A stretch of 64,000 nt of DNA from the NCBI GenBank assembly GCA_010015805.1, contig ML978127.1, positions 744,001-808,000 on the forward strand. Reading direction: 5' to 3'. Shown here piece by piece: positions 44,950 to 55,027 of the stretch (position 1 is its first letter; every line of letters starts with the position of its first letter). The notes under the pieces are model-generated. The model saw only the letters and a list, made by a program, of their open reading frames with translations. It was not told where the DNA came from and made no database searches. This stretch comes from Rhizodiscina lignyota. Taxonomy: Eukaryota; Ascomycota; Dothideomycetes; Aulographales; Rhizodiscinaceae. The position numbers were made by a program, and so were the translations under genes.

Positions 44950-46560
44950 TGTGAGTGTGGCGGGTGTAAGATGTAGATGCCTGGTCTGGGAGGCCGAGAA
45001 TATTGGTTTGTATGCTGCCCTTTTCTGTCAAGGAGGAGGGCAGAATGCAGGATGTTCGAGTATTGTTCTATTGTCAGGAGCGTTGGTTCGTGAATGACGC
45101 AGCGGACAATAGCGCTTTCTCGGAAAATAACTGGCGATCCTCCCTGAGCCGCAATGCGGCCACCACCGCCTTCCCCGAGTCTTGAATCCGATACACTCCC
45201 CTCCTCACGCTTCCATGCTATGTCCGTAGAAATCGAGGATGGATGTATGTGTCGAAAGGTCGCGGAGCGTCAGGTCGCTCTTCGGGGCGGAGAAGTTTCG
45301 CTTGAGGGATGCAGTGTCCGGAGGAGGTGATTACTGATCGAAGGCGGTGCGAGACGCTCAGATAGCCGTATGGTGGAATTATTCCTCCAGAATAGCCAGT
45401 ATTGCTCGTTGGCAGCGGTTCCTGGATGGATATATGTGCGGAAGTGCTGTGTGGAGGTGCGGCTCTTCAGTCTCGTGTGCTGGATTTAGGACGCTGTCGC
45501 GCTAACGCAAGCCATGCGGGCCCTCCCGCTTGGCCGTAATCTGGCCAATCGCTCGTCAGGGACGCCCGTCCACTCCCACTCCGCACCTAACTTTCCCCGC
45601 TCTTGGAAAAAGCTTAGGCGGATGTTGGATATTGCCATCTGCATGTGGGGAAACTCTCCGCACGCTGTCGATGGTGGTACAGCAATCGATGAGGCATGTT
45701 CAGGCGCAAATGCTACTTCCCGCCACCTTGTGCTGTCCAGCAGTACAACTTCAGGTAAAGGGTCTTCTGAGCAGGTAGGACAAGAGCCCAACCTTTGGTG
45801 AAATGGGCCCGGAAGCGTGCTTCTGCGGTTTGCTACATGGCCTCCCACATCAGTTGGCCCTGACACGGGAGCAATGCTTCTCCACCCGCCCCGTTCATTG
45901 AGAACGACCGGGACTGTCACAAGTCATTCTCCAACCCAGATTGGACACAAGTCTTAGGATCAAAAAATTGTCTAACAGAGCGGGATGTAACGCTCTGCTA
46001 TGTGCTATCAGCTATGTTCACTCCTCCACACATTTATTCGTTCGTCCAATACCATTGTCGGTCGTTCTACTGCAAGAAATTCTTCATACAAACAATAGCG
46101 TGCTATTCACTTGACGAGTTGGTCATCGGACATCCTGTTGTCAATCATCGTGATCTGCCGTTCTTCCTGGATGCCCTCGGCGGTAGCGCTCTGTAGAAGT
46201 CCCTCAAGGCCGAGCAAAGTCTGTATCTAGCCGAACGGATCAGTGATAGAAATGTACTGGATCTTATCTGGATTAGACTGGATATCTAGTATCATGTAAT
46301 CGAATAATATGGATCTGGATTTTGGATATCCATTTGATCCAGTGGATATCCAGTGACTGGCCATTCAAGGCTAGAAGATGATATAAGAGATTTCTTCCTG
46401 AGCGAGTGCGGTTTTATGACATCTGAGGAAAGCTTGGGCGATGGTTGGAGTCTCTGTAACTGTGCAAGACAAAGTCGAGGGATATAACTCATGCTTGAGA
46501 ATGTATTCTGACAGCTACTTGAGGACAGTGCTCCCTGCGAACAGGAACACGATTCCTTTC
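44950..46560. other. Intergenic stretch without a confident gene
   Basis: 1.6 kb upstream of the Sgf11-type gene. A 144-codon open frame (45486-45920, -) begins with GTG and has no recognisable content. A cluster of GGATATCC palindromes lies at about 46255-46355. The left end should be the Sgf11 promoter. Confidence 0.45.
46255..46355. repeat. Cluster of GGATATCC-type palindromes
   Basis: Within 100 bases ACTGGATATCTAGT (46277-46290), TGGATATCCA (46323-46332) and TGGATATCCA (46343-46352) occur together with further GGATC, CTGGAT and ATCCAGT words. The repeats are inverted-symmetric and could fold or bind dimeric factors. They may also be remnants of a short dispersed fungal repeat. Confidence 0.45.
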
Positions 46561-46854
46561 CTAAACTTGATCTAAGTCATCGACCGGGAGGAGGTCGGAC
46601 ATCGACGACACCTGGGAGGAGTAGGATTCTTTGTTTGCCGAGGCCGAATATGATGATGGTGCCGAGGGAGCCGACACGGTACAGGGAAACACGGCGCCCT
46701 TCGACGGCATACCCTCCGCCGCTTTCTGTTCTTCCGTGTTGAATTCATCGATGGTGGAGTATCCGGTCAGTCTTTTGAGGTCTTTGTCCTCAGATGCCTT
46801 TATGGGGACGATTGGATATGAAAAAGGAGGCTTGTTGATGCCTGTGATTGCCAT
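46561..46854 (-). CDS. Possible 97-residue small protein
   Basis: An ATG-started frame of 97 residues, 82 bases downstream of the methyltransferase on the same strand. The first half (KPPFSYPIVPIKASEDKDLK and LTGYSTIDEFNTEEQ) looks protein-like with balanced charged residues. The second half is Ser/Ala-rich and ends DLLPVDDLDQV. I recognise no family. It could be a separate small gene, an alternative 3' exon, or chance. The spacing would suit a bacterial operon, but in a fungus this alone is weak evidence. Confidence 0.35.
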   Translation of the reverse strand: MAITGINKPPFSYPIVPIKASEDKDLKRLTGYSTIDEFNTEEQKAAEGMPSKGAVFPCTVSAPSAPSSYSASANKESYSSQVSSMSDLLPVDDLDQV

Positions 46855-46936
46855 TTGAATTGATGATATCTGATTGTGAAGCACTGGAGAGCGGAGTAGA
46901 GCGTTTGAGTGTCCAAGTGTGCAGGTTAGAACCTCG

Positions 46937-47773
46937 TTACATCTTTTTCGCCAATCCCCCGAGTATGTAGCAGTCGTCAGGATCTCCTTCGACTTTGTCA
47001 CCATCATCGACCCTCCACGCGCCAACGTTAGCTAGTCCTGGCTCTTCCATCTCCCATCCATCACGTTTGAAGATCTTATTAACGATTTCCTGTTCGGTCC
47101 TGCCGTAGGTATTCGTGGAGGCCGCACGGTACTGTTCTGCGACCTGCTCGCCCTTGTCTTCGTCGTATCTGAACTTGCCGTCTTCCGGCGTGTAAAACTG
47201 CGAGGCTGCAAAGTAGCTTCTTGAACAGGCCGCGTTTCGGATTGGATCTATGATAACCGGAAGCTGCGCGTCCGAGAAGAAATGTAAAAGAGATATCATG
47301 AGTATCCCCACAGCTTGCGAGAAATCAATAAGCTGCCGGACATCGGGGTGATCAAGTATCTCTTGCGGATGCAAACAGCTCTCAATGACAACAGCTGAAT
47401 TCTCATCCTTCGCCAAGATCTCTGACCCCAAGGTCTTCACAATCTCTTCATGGTCGACGTACACTACACGCGCATTCGCTTCCCCGAGGACCTCCTGTGC
47501 GATTTCATGCGTGTTGCCATTGGTGGGCAGGCCAGACCCAATGTCAAGGAATTGTCTGACACCTTGGCGTGCCATGAATCGAACAACTCGCCGCAAGAAC
47601 CCACGGTTCATTCGAGCCATTAATGAAATTGTGGGAACGGCATCGAGAGCTTTCTGTGCCGCTGCACGATCAACGGTGCTGTTGTACTGACCGCCCAGGT
47701 AATAATCGTACATGCACGGGACATGTGGGCGGCTTGTGTCGATGATGGTGGAGAGGTATGTCTCGTCAATCAT
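46937..47773 (-). CDS. SAM-dependent methyltransferase, Methyltransf_19 (DUF574) family
   Basis: An intronless 278-residue methyltransferase of the S-adenosyl methyltransferase family (PF04672, formerly DUF574), which is mainly known from Streptomyces and other actinobacteria. The diagnostic pieces are in order: TSRPHVPCMYDYYLGGQYN and DRAAAQKAL near the N terminus, then MNRGFLRRVVRFMA, GVRQFLDIGSGLPTNGNTHE (SAM-binding loop, about residues 71-90), ARVVYVDHEEIV (acidic ribose contact), and LDF-like LIDFSQAVGILMISLLHF. It then ends in family-like GWEMEEPGLANVGAWR. Length is normal for the family. The substrate is unknown; bacterial members are proposed to act in specialised metabolism. No biosynthetic genes lie beside it here. 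Lack of introns and the family's distribution suggest transfer from a bacterium. Confidence 0.9.
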   Translation of the reverse strand: MIDETYLSTIIDTSRPHVPCMYDYYLGGQYNSTVDRAAAQKALDAVPTISLMARMNRGFLRRVVRFMARQGVRQFLDIGSGLPTNGNTHEIAQEVLGEANARVVYVDHEEIVKTLGSEILAKDENSAVVIESCLHPQEILDHPDVRQLIDFSQAVGILMISLLHFFSDAQLPVIIDPIRNAACSRSYFAASQFYTPEDGKFRYDEDKGEQVAEQYRAASTNTYGRTEQEIVNKIFKRDGWEMEEPGLANVGAWRVDDGDKVEGDPDDCYILGGLAKKM

Positions 47774-49333
47774 GTTTGTGCATCAAGCGCGCCGTGGGCC
47801 GTCGCTTGTCGAAGTAGACGAAGGTTTGTCCCTAGCCAATCGACGCCTTTCAAATAGGGTCCTAACGATTGTCACTTTCCTTGTGTCCGTGTGGGGATCT
47901 GTTCAATCTGATGAAGAAATATAAAGATTAGCAACTGGCAATCCACCAGGTGGTTACGTTCTGGCCCTGATGAAACAGTTGAGCGGTATATTTTGAGATG
48001 CATATATGACTTGAAACGACGATGAAATGCCAAAAACTCCGATTGTCAACGAGCAGGATTTCCGGTTTTGTGGTTTTGTCACACCTCAGATGCGAACTTG
48101 ACCACAATCCCCACTTTGGGGTTACGTCGACATGTCGTACGATACAGGTGATGAAGCCGATCCCCTCTGCGCCTTAAATCTTCAACGACGATCTCATCAT
48201 TGCGTGATTGAGAAGTCGAAGCTGAGACTCGCGAGGAACAACATCGCTTCGCCTGAAGCAACGAACACAATGAAATGTGTAGCATCTTTCACCGTACTCT
48301 AATTTGCAGATCACGCGTCTTGCAAGGAACTCAGCAAAGCGAAACAAAGCGAGTAGCGAGTTGCTGGTATGTATCTTCAGATTCGGGCCTATCGTACCGG
48401 CATCACGAGTCAGCTGTCTCGGTGTTACAATTCCATGAGTAGGTTGCCTGGACCGTTGGAACCACTCCGTATGCATCGCTTCGTTCAGAACAGGCACGGC
48501 CACGGGCAGCTGTGCATATATTCGCCCCTCCTCGAAGTGTTGGCCTTCGTGGCGTCCGGGGGACACTCCGATGCTTCTGTTCTGTGCGGATTAAAGCGGA
48601 GAAGATGGCAGGCGACCCCTCTTGTCCTCTTGTGAGTATGAGGCGGTGATGGTTTAGTTCCCGCCAGCAGGGCGAACCGGCTTGATCGGCAAGTGCTCCG
48701 ACTGAAGAATTGGAACAAAGTGACGGGGACGGGACCAGCATGTGGCACATGAGAGATACGTGGATAGATAGGGAACTCAGGGACTAGTGTGCTGGAGTAC
48801 GCTCGGCAGATTACCTGAAGAAACGACGAGATACTAGATAGACACTGGGAAAAAAGTGCGAAGTGACTAAGCGCTTGCCACGATACCAGAGCAAGCACGG
48901 CGGCCTTGTGATGATGCTGGCCTCGTGGGAATAAAGGGACGATGCTCGGGGTAGTCGACCTGTGGCGGGGAGGGCGTTGTCCACATTGCTCACGCATGGC
49001 AGCTCCGCGCGCTCTAGAAGGCCCCGGGGCTGCGGTGCCACCAGCAGGGCCACTTGGGCATGAGAGCGTGTGCGAATAACGGCTGCACCGCTGAGTTTGC
49101 TCGCGTATCTATTCGTTATCGCGCGCCGTATCATGCAGCAGCAGCGGATGGGCGTGAGATGAGCCTGGTTAGTCCCCACGTAATTCCGCTCCCCTCCCAC
49201 CTTCACAGGCCAGTCCACACCCAACTCCAGATTGTTCGTCAGTCAGAACCTTCCCCACTGCCTGCTTGCGAATCTGGGTCGCTGCACTTGAGGTCGAGTC
49301 GAGTATGGGACACGCGCCTTGAGCGACGCTCTT
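47774..49333. other. Divergent intergenic region, no confident gene
   Basis: 1.56 kb between the divergent starts of the methyltransferase and the Zn2Cys6 gene. A 170-codon frame (48485-48997, -) lacks any motif and is low-complexity. The region should carry both promoters and a long 5' leader of the regulator gene. Confidence 0.45.
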
Positions 49334-52009
49334 ATGGCAGAAACGATCACCATTCCCTCGCCTTCTGTGTTTCTCGATCCTCGCCCGTCCCCGCTCGAGC
49401 AAGCTGCTGCAAAAAGCGGCGCTGCCACCGCCAATGGCGGCCCCAAGACCAACAACGCGAAGAGCGATGGCGCGGCGAAGAAGCGAAATGCCGTTGCGAA
49501 ACCGTCGCAATCGGCCAAAGATGAGACCACGAAGGTGAACGCTGACGGAGTGACCAAGAGGAAACAATCAAAGAGCCGTAACGGTACGCCGTGATTCCAT
49601 TATGACGAATTGGAATGAGTGCACTTTGCTGATAACAAAATCTCCGCAGGCTGTGTTACTTGCAAAGCGAAAAGACTCAAATGCGATGAGTCGAAACCTA
49701 CCTGCCAACAGTGCACGAGAAGAAGTGTGACGTGTGGAGGATACAAGAAGGACTTCAAGTGGCGACCATTCGAGGAAACTGCATACACCAGCAAGGCACC
49801 ACCAGGAAAAGTGAAGAAGCGTAAGCGTCTCAAGAACTGATTGTCATTTGTTGCGCATTCACTAACACCCCTTCACAGCCTCTCCACCTCCACCTACGTC
49901 GACGACCGCGCCGATAAAGCAGGATAGCCCGACCGCATCGAAAGATGTTACCCTTCCTCCCACAGATATGCCCATGGACACACTCTCCTCTACCCCTACC
50001 GCCTTCGCACACCCTAACTTTCCTTCCCCAAGCCAATTGCTTGATCTCGATCCCCCATATGATGATGCGCCGACATCTGCGGACGTACAAGAACCGTTTG
50101 ATCCTGGACCTGTTGATCCGGGCCCGATGCGGAACATAGATCCTATGCTCGAGGATAGCATACCGATTGTCCCCGAGAATACTGCATCGTCGAGCTTATC
50201 GTCAGGCCAATCACCTCGTCTTATCGACCTTTTGCTCCCAGGAACAGACCTGAACCTGCCAAATCCTGAGTATGTGGATTATAGGGCCCGCTTTCCCGAC
50301 GCAATGTACCAGCCTGTTATGCATGAAATCACAGAGGCGATGGTCGAAGAGGAGGGAGACATTGAGGAGGTTATTCGCCATCATCCATCGTTCTCGGATG
50401 GGTTAAATCCAGAGCATGAGGCGTGGGTGATGCGACTCCCTACACCACCAATTTCTTCTTCGTCCTCGAGCTCTTCGGAAGGTACGATGATCAATCCATC
50501 CACGAATCCGTGGACATATATGGTTCGAGAACCCTTGTTCTCGCCCAGCTCCCCGGAAATGTTGACGCTACGTTTCGACCGCCAAACTTGTGGCGTTCTA
50601 TCTGTCAAAGATGGCCCGACAGAGAACCCGTGGCGCACTCTCATTTGGCCGCTCGCACGCGACAATTCCGCTCTCTACCACGCTATCGCGAGCATGACTT
50701 CTTTCCATTATGCTCGTGAAGAGCCAGGCTTGAGAGTTCAGGGTATTGAGCATATGCGCACCAGCATCAAAGCCCTTGCACAGGGCATTGGAAACATGCG
50801 CCTTGATACTGCAATTGCCACGACGCTGGCCCTTGCTTTCTCTGAGAGTTGGGACCAGCATATTTCTACTGGTATCAACCACATCAAAGGCGCCAAGATT
50901 CTCGTGAATCAAGCGCTCACGAAGCACCGCCGCTCTCCTTATGGTGGAGAGGAACTTTCGCGCTTCAAGTTCCTTGCGAATACGTGGATATACATGGACG
51001 TCATCGCACGCCTGACATCGGTAGACGAGGATGAGAGCAACGACTTTGAGTTCGTCTTCTCCGAGCTCTCAGATCCGTTTGGGGCTGAAACCCAGCTGGA
51101 CCCTTTGATGGGATGTGCTGGCAGCTTGTTTCCGATCATTGGTCGTGTCACGAATCTCGTGCGCAAGGTTCGACGGACGCTATCCAATTCGCCGGCCATC
51201 ATCAGCCAGGCGCTTGATCTGAAGACACAACTTGAAAGCTGGATACCTCCGTCGTTCTTCGATCCTCCAGAAGATCCGTGCTCGGCAGTTGAGCACTCTC
51301 TTCAAACGGCCGAGGCGTACCGCTGGGCTACGCTCTTGTATCTTCATCAAGCTGTTCCGGAAATTCCGTCAGCCAGCTCTGCAGAGCTTGCGAAGAAGGT
51401 CATGATATATCTCGCGACCGTTCCGCTTGGCTCACGTGCCATTATCGTGCAGATCTACCCACTTATTGCGGCTGGATGCGAGGCCTTTGATGAAGAGGAC
51501 AGGCAATGGGTGCGGGATCGCTGGATGTGGATGGCTCGAACGATGAAACTTGGTATCATTGATCGCTGTGCGGAGGTCGTGAAAGAGGTCTGGGATCGAC
51601 GCGATTCGTATGAGCCACGCTCGCCGAAGAGGCGTAATGCTTCGACTGTGCCACCAGGCTCACTCAAGCGTGGCTTCAGCCTTGACGAAGACGATGTGGG
51701 CGATCCGTTTCAATGGGATGTTGATGATATTTTCGGTGGCGGCAACAGTCGCAATGGTGGAGGGAAGCGTCGAGCTACCACTGGAGTTTATGACGTCCCT
51801 CACGCCTTGAGACTCTCGGCGTCTGGACCAAGGATCAGGAAGAGCTCCACTGATGCGGATTCGCCTGGCGGTATCGACCCCGAGTTTACTGTGAAGGGTA
51901 GCCTGCATTGGATCGGGGTCATGAAGGACTGGAAGTGGGAAGGTACGGTCACTTCACTCTACTCGAATCGAAGCATGTCACTGACATTTAAGCAGTTTTG
52001 CTAGGTTGA
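49334..52009 (+). CDS. Zn2Cys6 transcription factor
   Basis: A fungal Gal4-type regulator of about 832-848 residues. Exons: 49334-49583, 49650-49820, then 49879 onward. The finger CVTCKAKRLKCDESKPTCQQ plus CTRRSVTC (Cys85-Cys112) has the C-x2-C-x6-C-x6-C-x2-C-x6-C pattern; the first splice junction falls just before it and the second after a basic stretch (GKVKK/PSPPPP). A Lys-rich N terminus precedes the finger. The C-terminal 500 residues, from LIWPLARDNSALYHAIASM on, match the Fungal_trans_2 type of middle-homology region. The end is ambiguous: read-through stops at 52004, while removing a 53-base intron (51943-51995) ends the protein DWKWEVLLG at 52009. I prefer the spliced form because donor, branch site and acceptor are all good. 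Targets unknown. Confidence 0.88.
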
Positions 52010-53325
52010 TCTAGCACGACTTAACACTTCGTCAGCCTGTTCCTGTGACTACTTGTACAGCGCTAGGGTTGAGGGGTAATATAGTGTCGCGCATGCTTCA
52101 TTTCTGTCGACGATCATGCTGTTGACTGATACGGTTTACGAATTTTTACTTTATCAGGAGGTCTTCTCTGTACAATTTTTCGGATTTATTGCTTTGGATT
52201 TGGGTTGCTTGCGGTTTCCTTTGGGGATACGACTTTCGCCACATGTTGTGTTATTGAGTTTGAGAATAGCTTCATGTTTGGCGCTTTTGGCGAGTTGGAG
52301 AGATGCTTTTTTGCTTCAGGGGCATTCTTCCAACGAAGGTTCAGGAATCAGGACAGCATTTAGACTTCAACTGGGCCAGACGTGTCTTTATACTCGCTAC
52401 CGGAACAGAAGCGTTTCCCACCGTGAGCTCGAGCCTCGAGCGGTACAGCTCCTGACTCTCACCTGAGTGCTCTCCGCATCATGTGCGTTGGCCCACAGCT
52501 TAGGGGTGGCTGCAAGGCACTGCACTGCACTGCACCACTGCGGATGGTAGGACAAACCTGCTGCATGTGGAACACAGTGCATGGCGGATCATCCTTACCT
52601 AGCGTTTGCCTTTCGTCCTCTAGCAGAAATGAAAATACACGGAAGAAGGAGAGTACGTCAGCAAAACATCTTTCTAGCGCGAAAGTATTTCTCTAAACGG
52701 TAATATTTTCCCATCTCCCTCTCCAAACTTCTTACATCTTGGCGCTGCTGACGCCCAGGATCGTAAGATTTACAGCTTTAGCCCTAAAATAGCAATCAGT
52801 ACCATTATCGCTGATACGTAACCCCCCTATTCTGAATACCTTTGCCCAGACGGGCAACGCTGACTTACAACACCGCATACGGCGAGGATTTTATAGGATG
52901 CCGCTCATATGCAGCCCTCCAGCTTGCTATCGCGACATGCGGGGCCAAAGCCTTATGGCCCTTTAGACCCTTTCGGATACGCGTCTTGGACCTTAGCCGA
53001 ACGCGTTCTTTCTCCTGCTTCTGCGAATGCAGCAATATAGTCCGGCTGATCGGGCGCTAGCGGTTCGAAGAAAGAGGATTGGCCTTTTTATGGCATTGCT
53101 AGGCACGTCGCGAAGTCGCGGCGCGTCATCCGCGGATGGCGAAAGATAATGTGAGATGGTAATTGAGGGGTGAAGTATTTATCAGACGCGTTTTCCCCTC
53201 TCAGGTGAAATCTTTTTGAAAGTCACCTCTCACCTCGTCAACTCCGAGCCAGTCAATTGCTATAATTTCTCTTTCTTCCCGAATCGTTACTTCTAAAGTC
53301 TTTGATTTCGAATCACCTCTTCAAT
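52010..53325. other. Intergenic stretch without a gene
   Basis: 1.3 kb between two + strand genes. It starts with an AT-rich 3' region of the regulator gene; the word GCACT GCACTGCACT repeats near 52515. The last 150 bases before 53326 are pyrimidine-rich and end in TCAATATG, a normal fungal leader. No recognisable gene. Confidence 0.45.
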
Positions 53326-53864
53326 ATGTCTCCTCCAGCTCTCAAGCACTTCCCGAAGGCGCAATCGACCTTCCAGATCCCACTGATTGCGAACGAGAAC
53401 GCGTTTCTGGGCGATATCGCGACCAGGTAAACTTTTCACTCTTCTACGGAAACGCTCCATTTCTGGCATCCTTGATCATTCTAAGATGAGTGAAGTTCCG
53501 TTTGAATGGACATTGGCTCACATTTATCAACACAGCACCGACTCCGACAAGCCCATCTCGGCCGGCTTCTACCGCCTGAAGAAGGGCACGCCGCTCGTCT
53601 ACGAGTACACCTACCATGAGATGAAGATCATCCTCGAGGGTAGCTTTGACATCAGCGACGAGGCTGGCAACAAGGTGCACGCAGTACCGGGAGATGTGTT
53701 CTACTTTCCCAAGGGCAGCAAGATCACCTTTACGACGGATGACTATGGATACGCGTTCTACGTAAGTGCTTCGTGGAGGCCCAGATCACGTGGGCAAAGG
53801 TGTCACAGGAGAGGAGCTAATTAGAACCCCACAGACTGGCCAGAGGGCGGAGGGCGCCGCGTGA
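53326..53864 (+). CDS. Small cupin protein (EutQ-like)
   Basis: A predicted 133-residue single-domain cupin. Three exons: 53326-53426, 53491-53761 and 53835-53864, the last coding only nine residues and a stop. Junctions read DIAT/SEVPFEW and YAFY/TGQ. The barrel motifs are visible: YHEMKIILEGSFDI corresponds to cupin motif 1 with one His and Glu, and VPGDVFYFPKGSKITFTT to motif 2. The fold resembles ethanolamine-utilisation EutQ-like and other small cytosolic cupins; no enzyme activity can be assigned. The first acceptor (GATGAG/T) is unusual, being preceded by few pyrimidines, but is the only nearby one that keeps frame. Metal-binding residues appear partly conserved. Confidence 0.8.
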
Positions 53865-55027
53865 ATCGGAGCATGGTTCGGAGTCGTCGATGTTGGATGG
53901 CTCAAGGAGCTGAGAAGAGAGGAGATTACCAGACACTCCAGACCCACGATGGTCGGAAACGGATGGAGAAAGACGGAACACATCTGGGGAAGGGTAAAGT
54001 CAAGCTGATTATGCTGACATGACAAGAAAATAAAACTATTGAATCGAAGGCTATCCTGGGCCTCATTATATTTCAAATTTCCCTATGTGCCAAGATCGCC
54101 CTTGAGATAAGCGCAAGCGCACGCCCTTCTGCTGATATTGTTCCTTACCCTTGAAAGACGGCTCCGACATGAATGTTTTGTAAGACTTCAGTGCACATTT
54201 TGAAGTGCTGAGTGATTAAGGCTAACGTAACCTATGCCATTTTCGAACAGCGTCGCTTGAGGCAAATAATTGAATTAACAGGAACCTAACTCTACCAGGC
54301 TCTTATGCTATTCAAGACACAATAAGTATAGCTGCACTTTCGGCTACCTACCTAAGAGAATTGGAGATAATTATATAACATGTAAGCTGGATTGTTAAAG
54401 CTATCCTTTGCTGATCGTGGCCGCAGTTTGAGTTTCTGTCGAGGACGAGGAGTTAAGGTCCGATTGTATGATTTCGCGAAGTGGAACGAGATGCTCCGGC
54501 CAATCGTACTGTGTTATATCTACGCTTTCATACCCGACAGAAGCCCGCTCAATTCCACCTTCAACATCAAATGAGTTGCATTGCTGTCCATCACTGCGTT
54601 CATATACCCGCAGACGTTCTGACATTAGAGTCGCTGCCGGGAAATCCGTAGACATTGTGCATACTCGCACATCGACTCCCGAAGAAGAGACAAGCGCATG
54701 GTATATTTTTATTGACTTTACCTTCATGGAGGAATTTAAATGGGCTGGCGAATGGAAATAGCTCACGAGCACGAGCCGTCCAATGGGATGGATTCGGCAA
54801 ACTCCGCTAGAAATGGCCGCTAAGATGAAAGAGCACTAGCGCCAACATGAGGGGAATCCTCAGCTTCACCCATCATCGCGCCGAAACGTTTAATTTCTTC
54901 AACTTCAAACGACTCTGCGCCTCGCTCTACCCTCTCGTACTCACCGCGGCCTGTAACCTCCAATTTCGACATGTAGACGTAACGCGCACGACTGCCTCCA
55001 GGCCCTGTATACCTTGCACCAACCGCA
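53865..55027. other. Intergenic stretch, one weak small frame
   Basis: 1.16 kb between the cupin gene and the Ser/Pro-rich gene, both on +. The middle (about 54.1-54.4 kb) is AT-rich. Apart from the weak frame at 54401-54727 on -, nothing looks coding. Confidence 0.45.
54401..54727 (-). CDS. Possible 108-residue small protein, weak
   Basis: An ATG-started frame (MKVKSIKIYHALVSSSG onward) with moderately protein-like composition, including MSERLRVYERSDGQQ and DITQYDWPEHLVPL. No family is recognised, no introns are obvious, and no neighbour supports it. It may be a real orphan gene, an exon remnant or chance. Kept only because its composition differs from the surrounding spurious frames. Confidence 0.22.
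   Translation of the reverse strand: MKVKSIKIYHALVSSSGVDVRVCTMSTDFPAATLMSERLRVYERSDGQQCNSFDVEGGIERASVGYESVDITQYDWPEHLVPLREIIQSDLNSSSSTETQTAATISKG

Noticed and set aside
45486-45920. 144-codon open frame on -
   Set aside because: Begins with GTG, no motif, and not supported by neighbouring exons.
48485-48997. 170-codon open frame on -
   Set aside because: Low-complexity, motif-free, and in the promoter region between two divergent genes.
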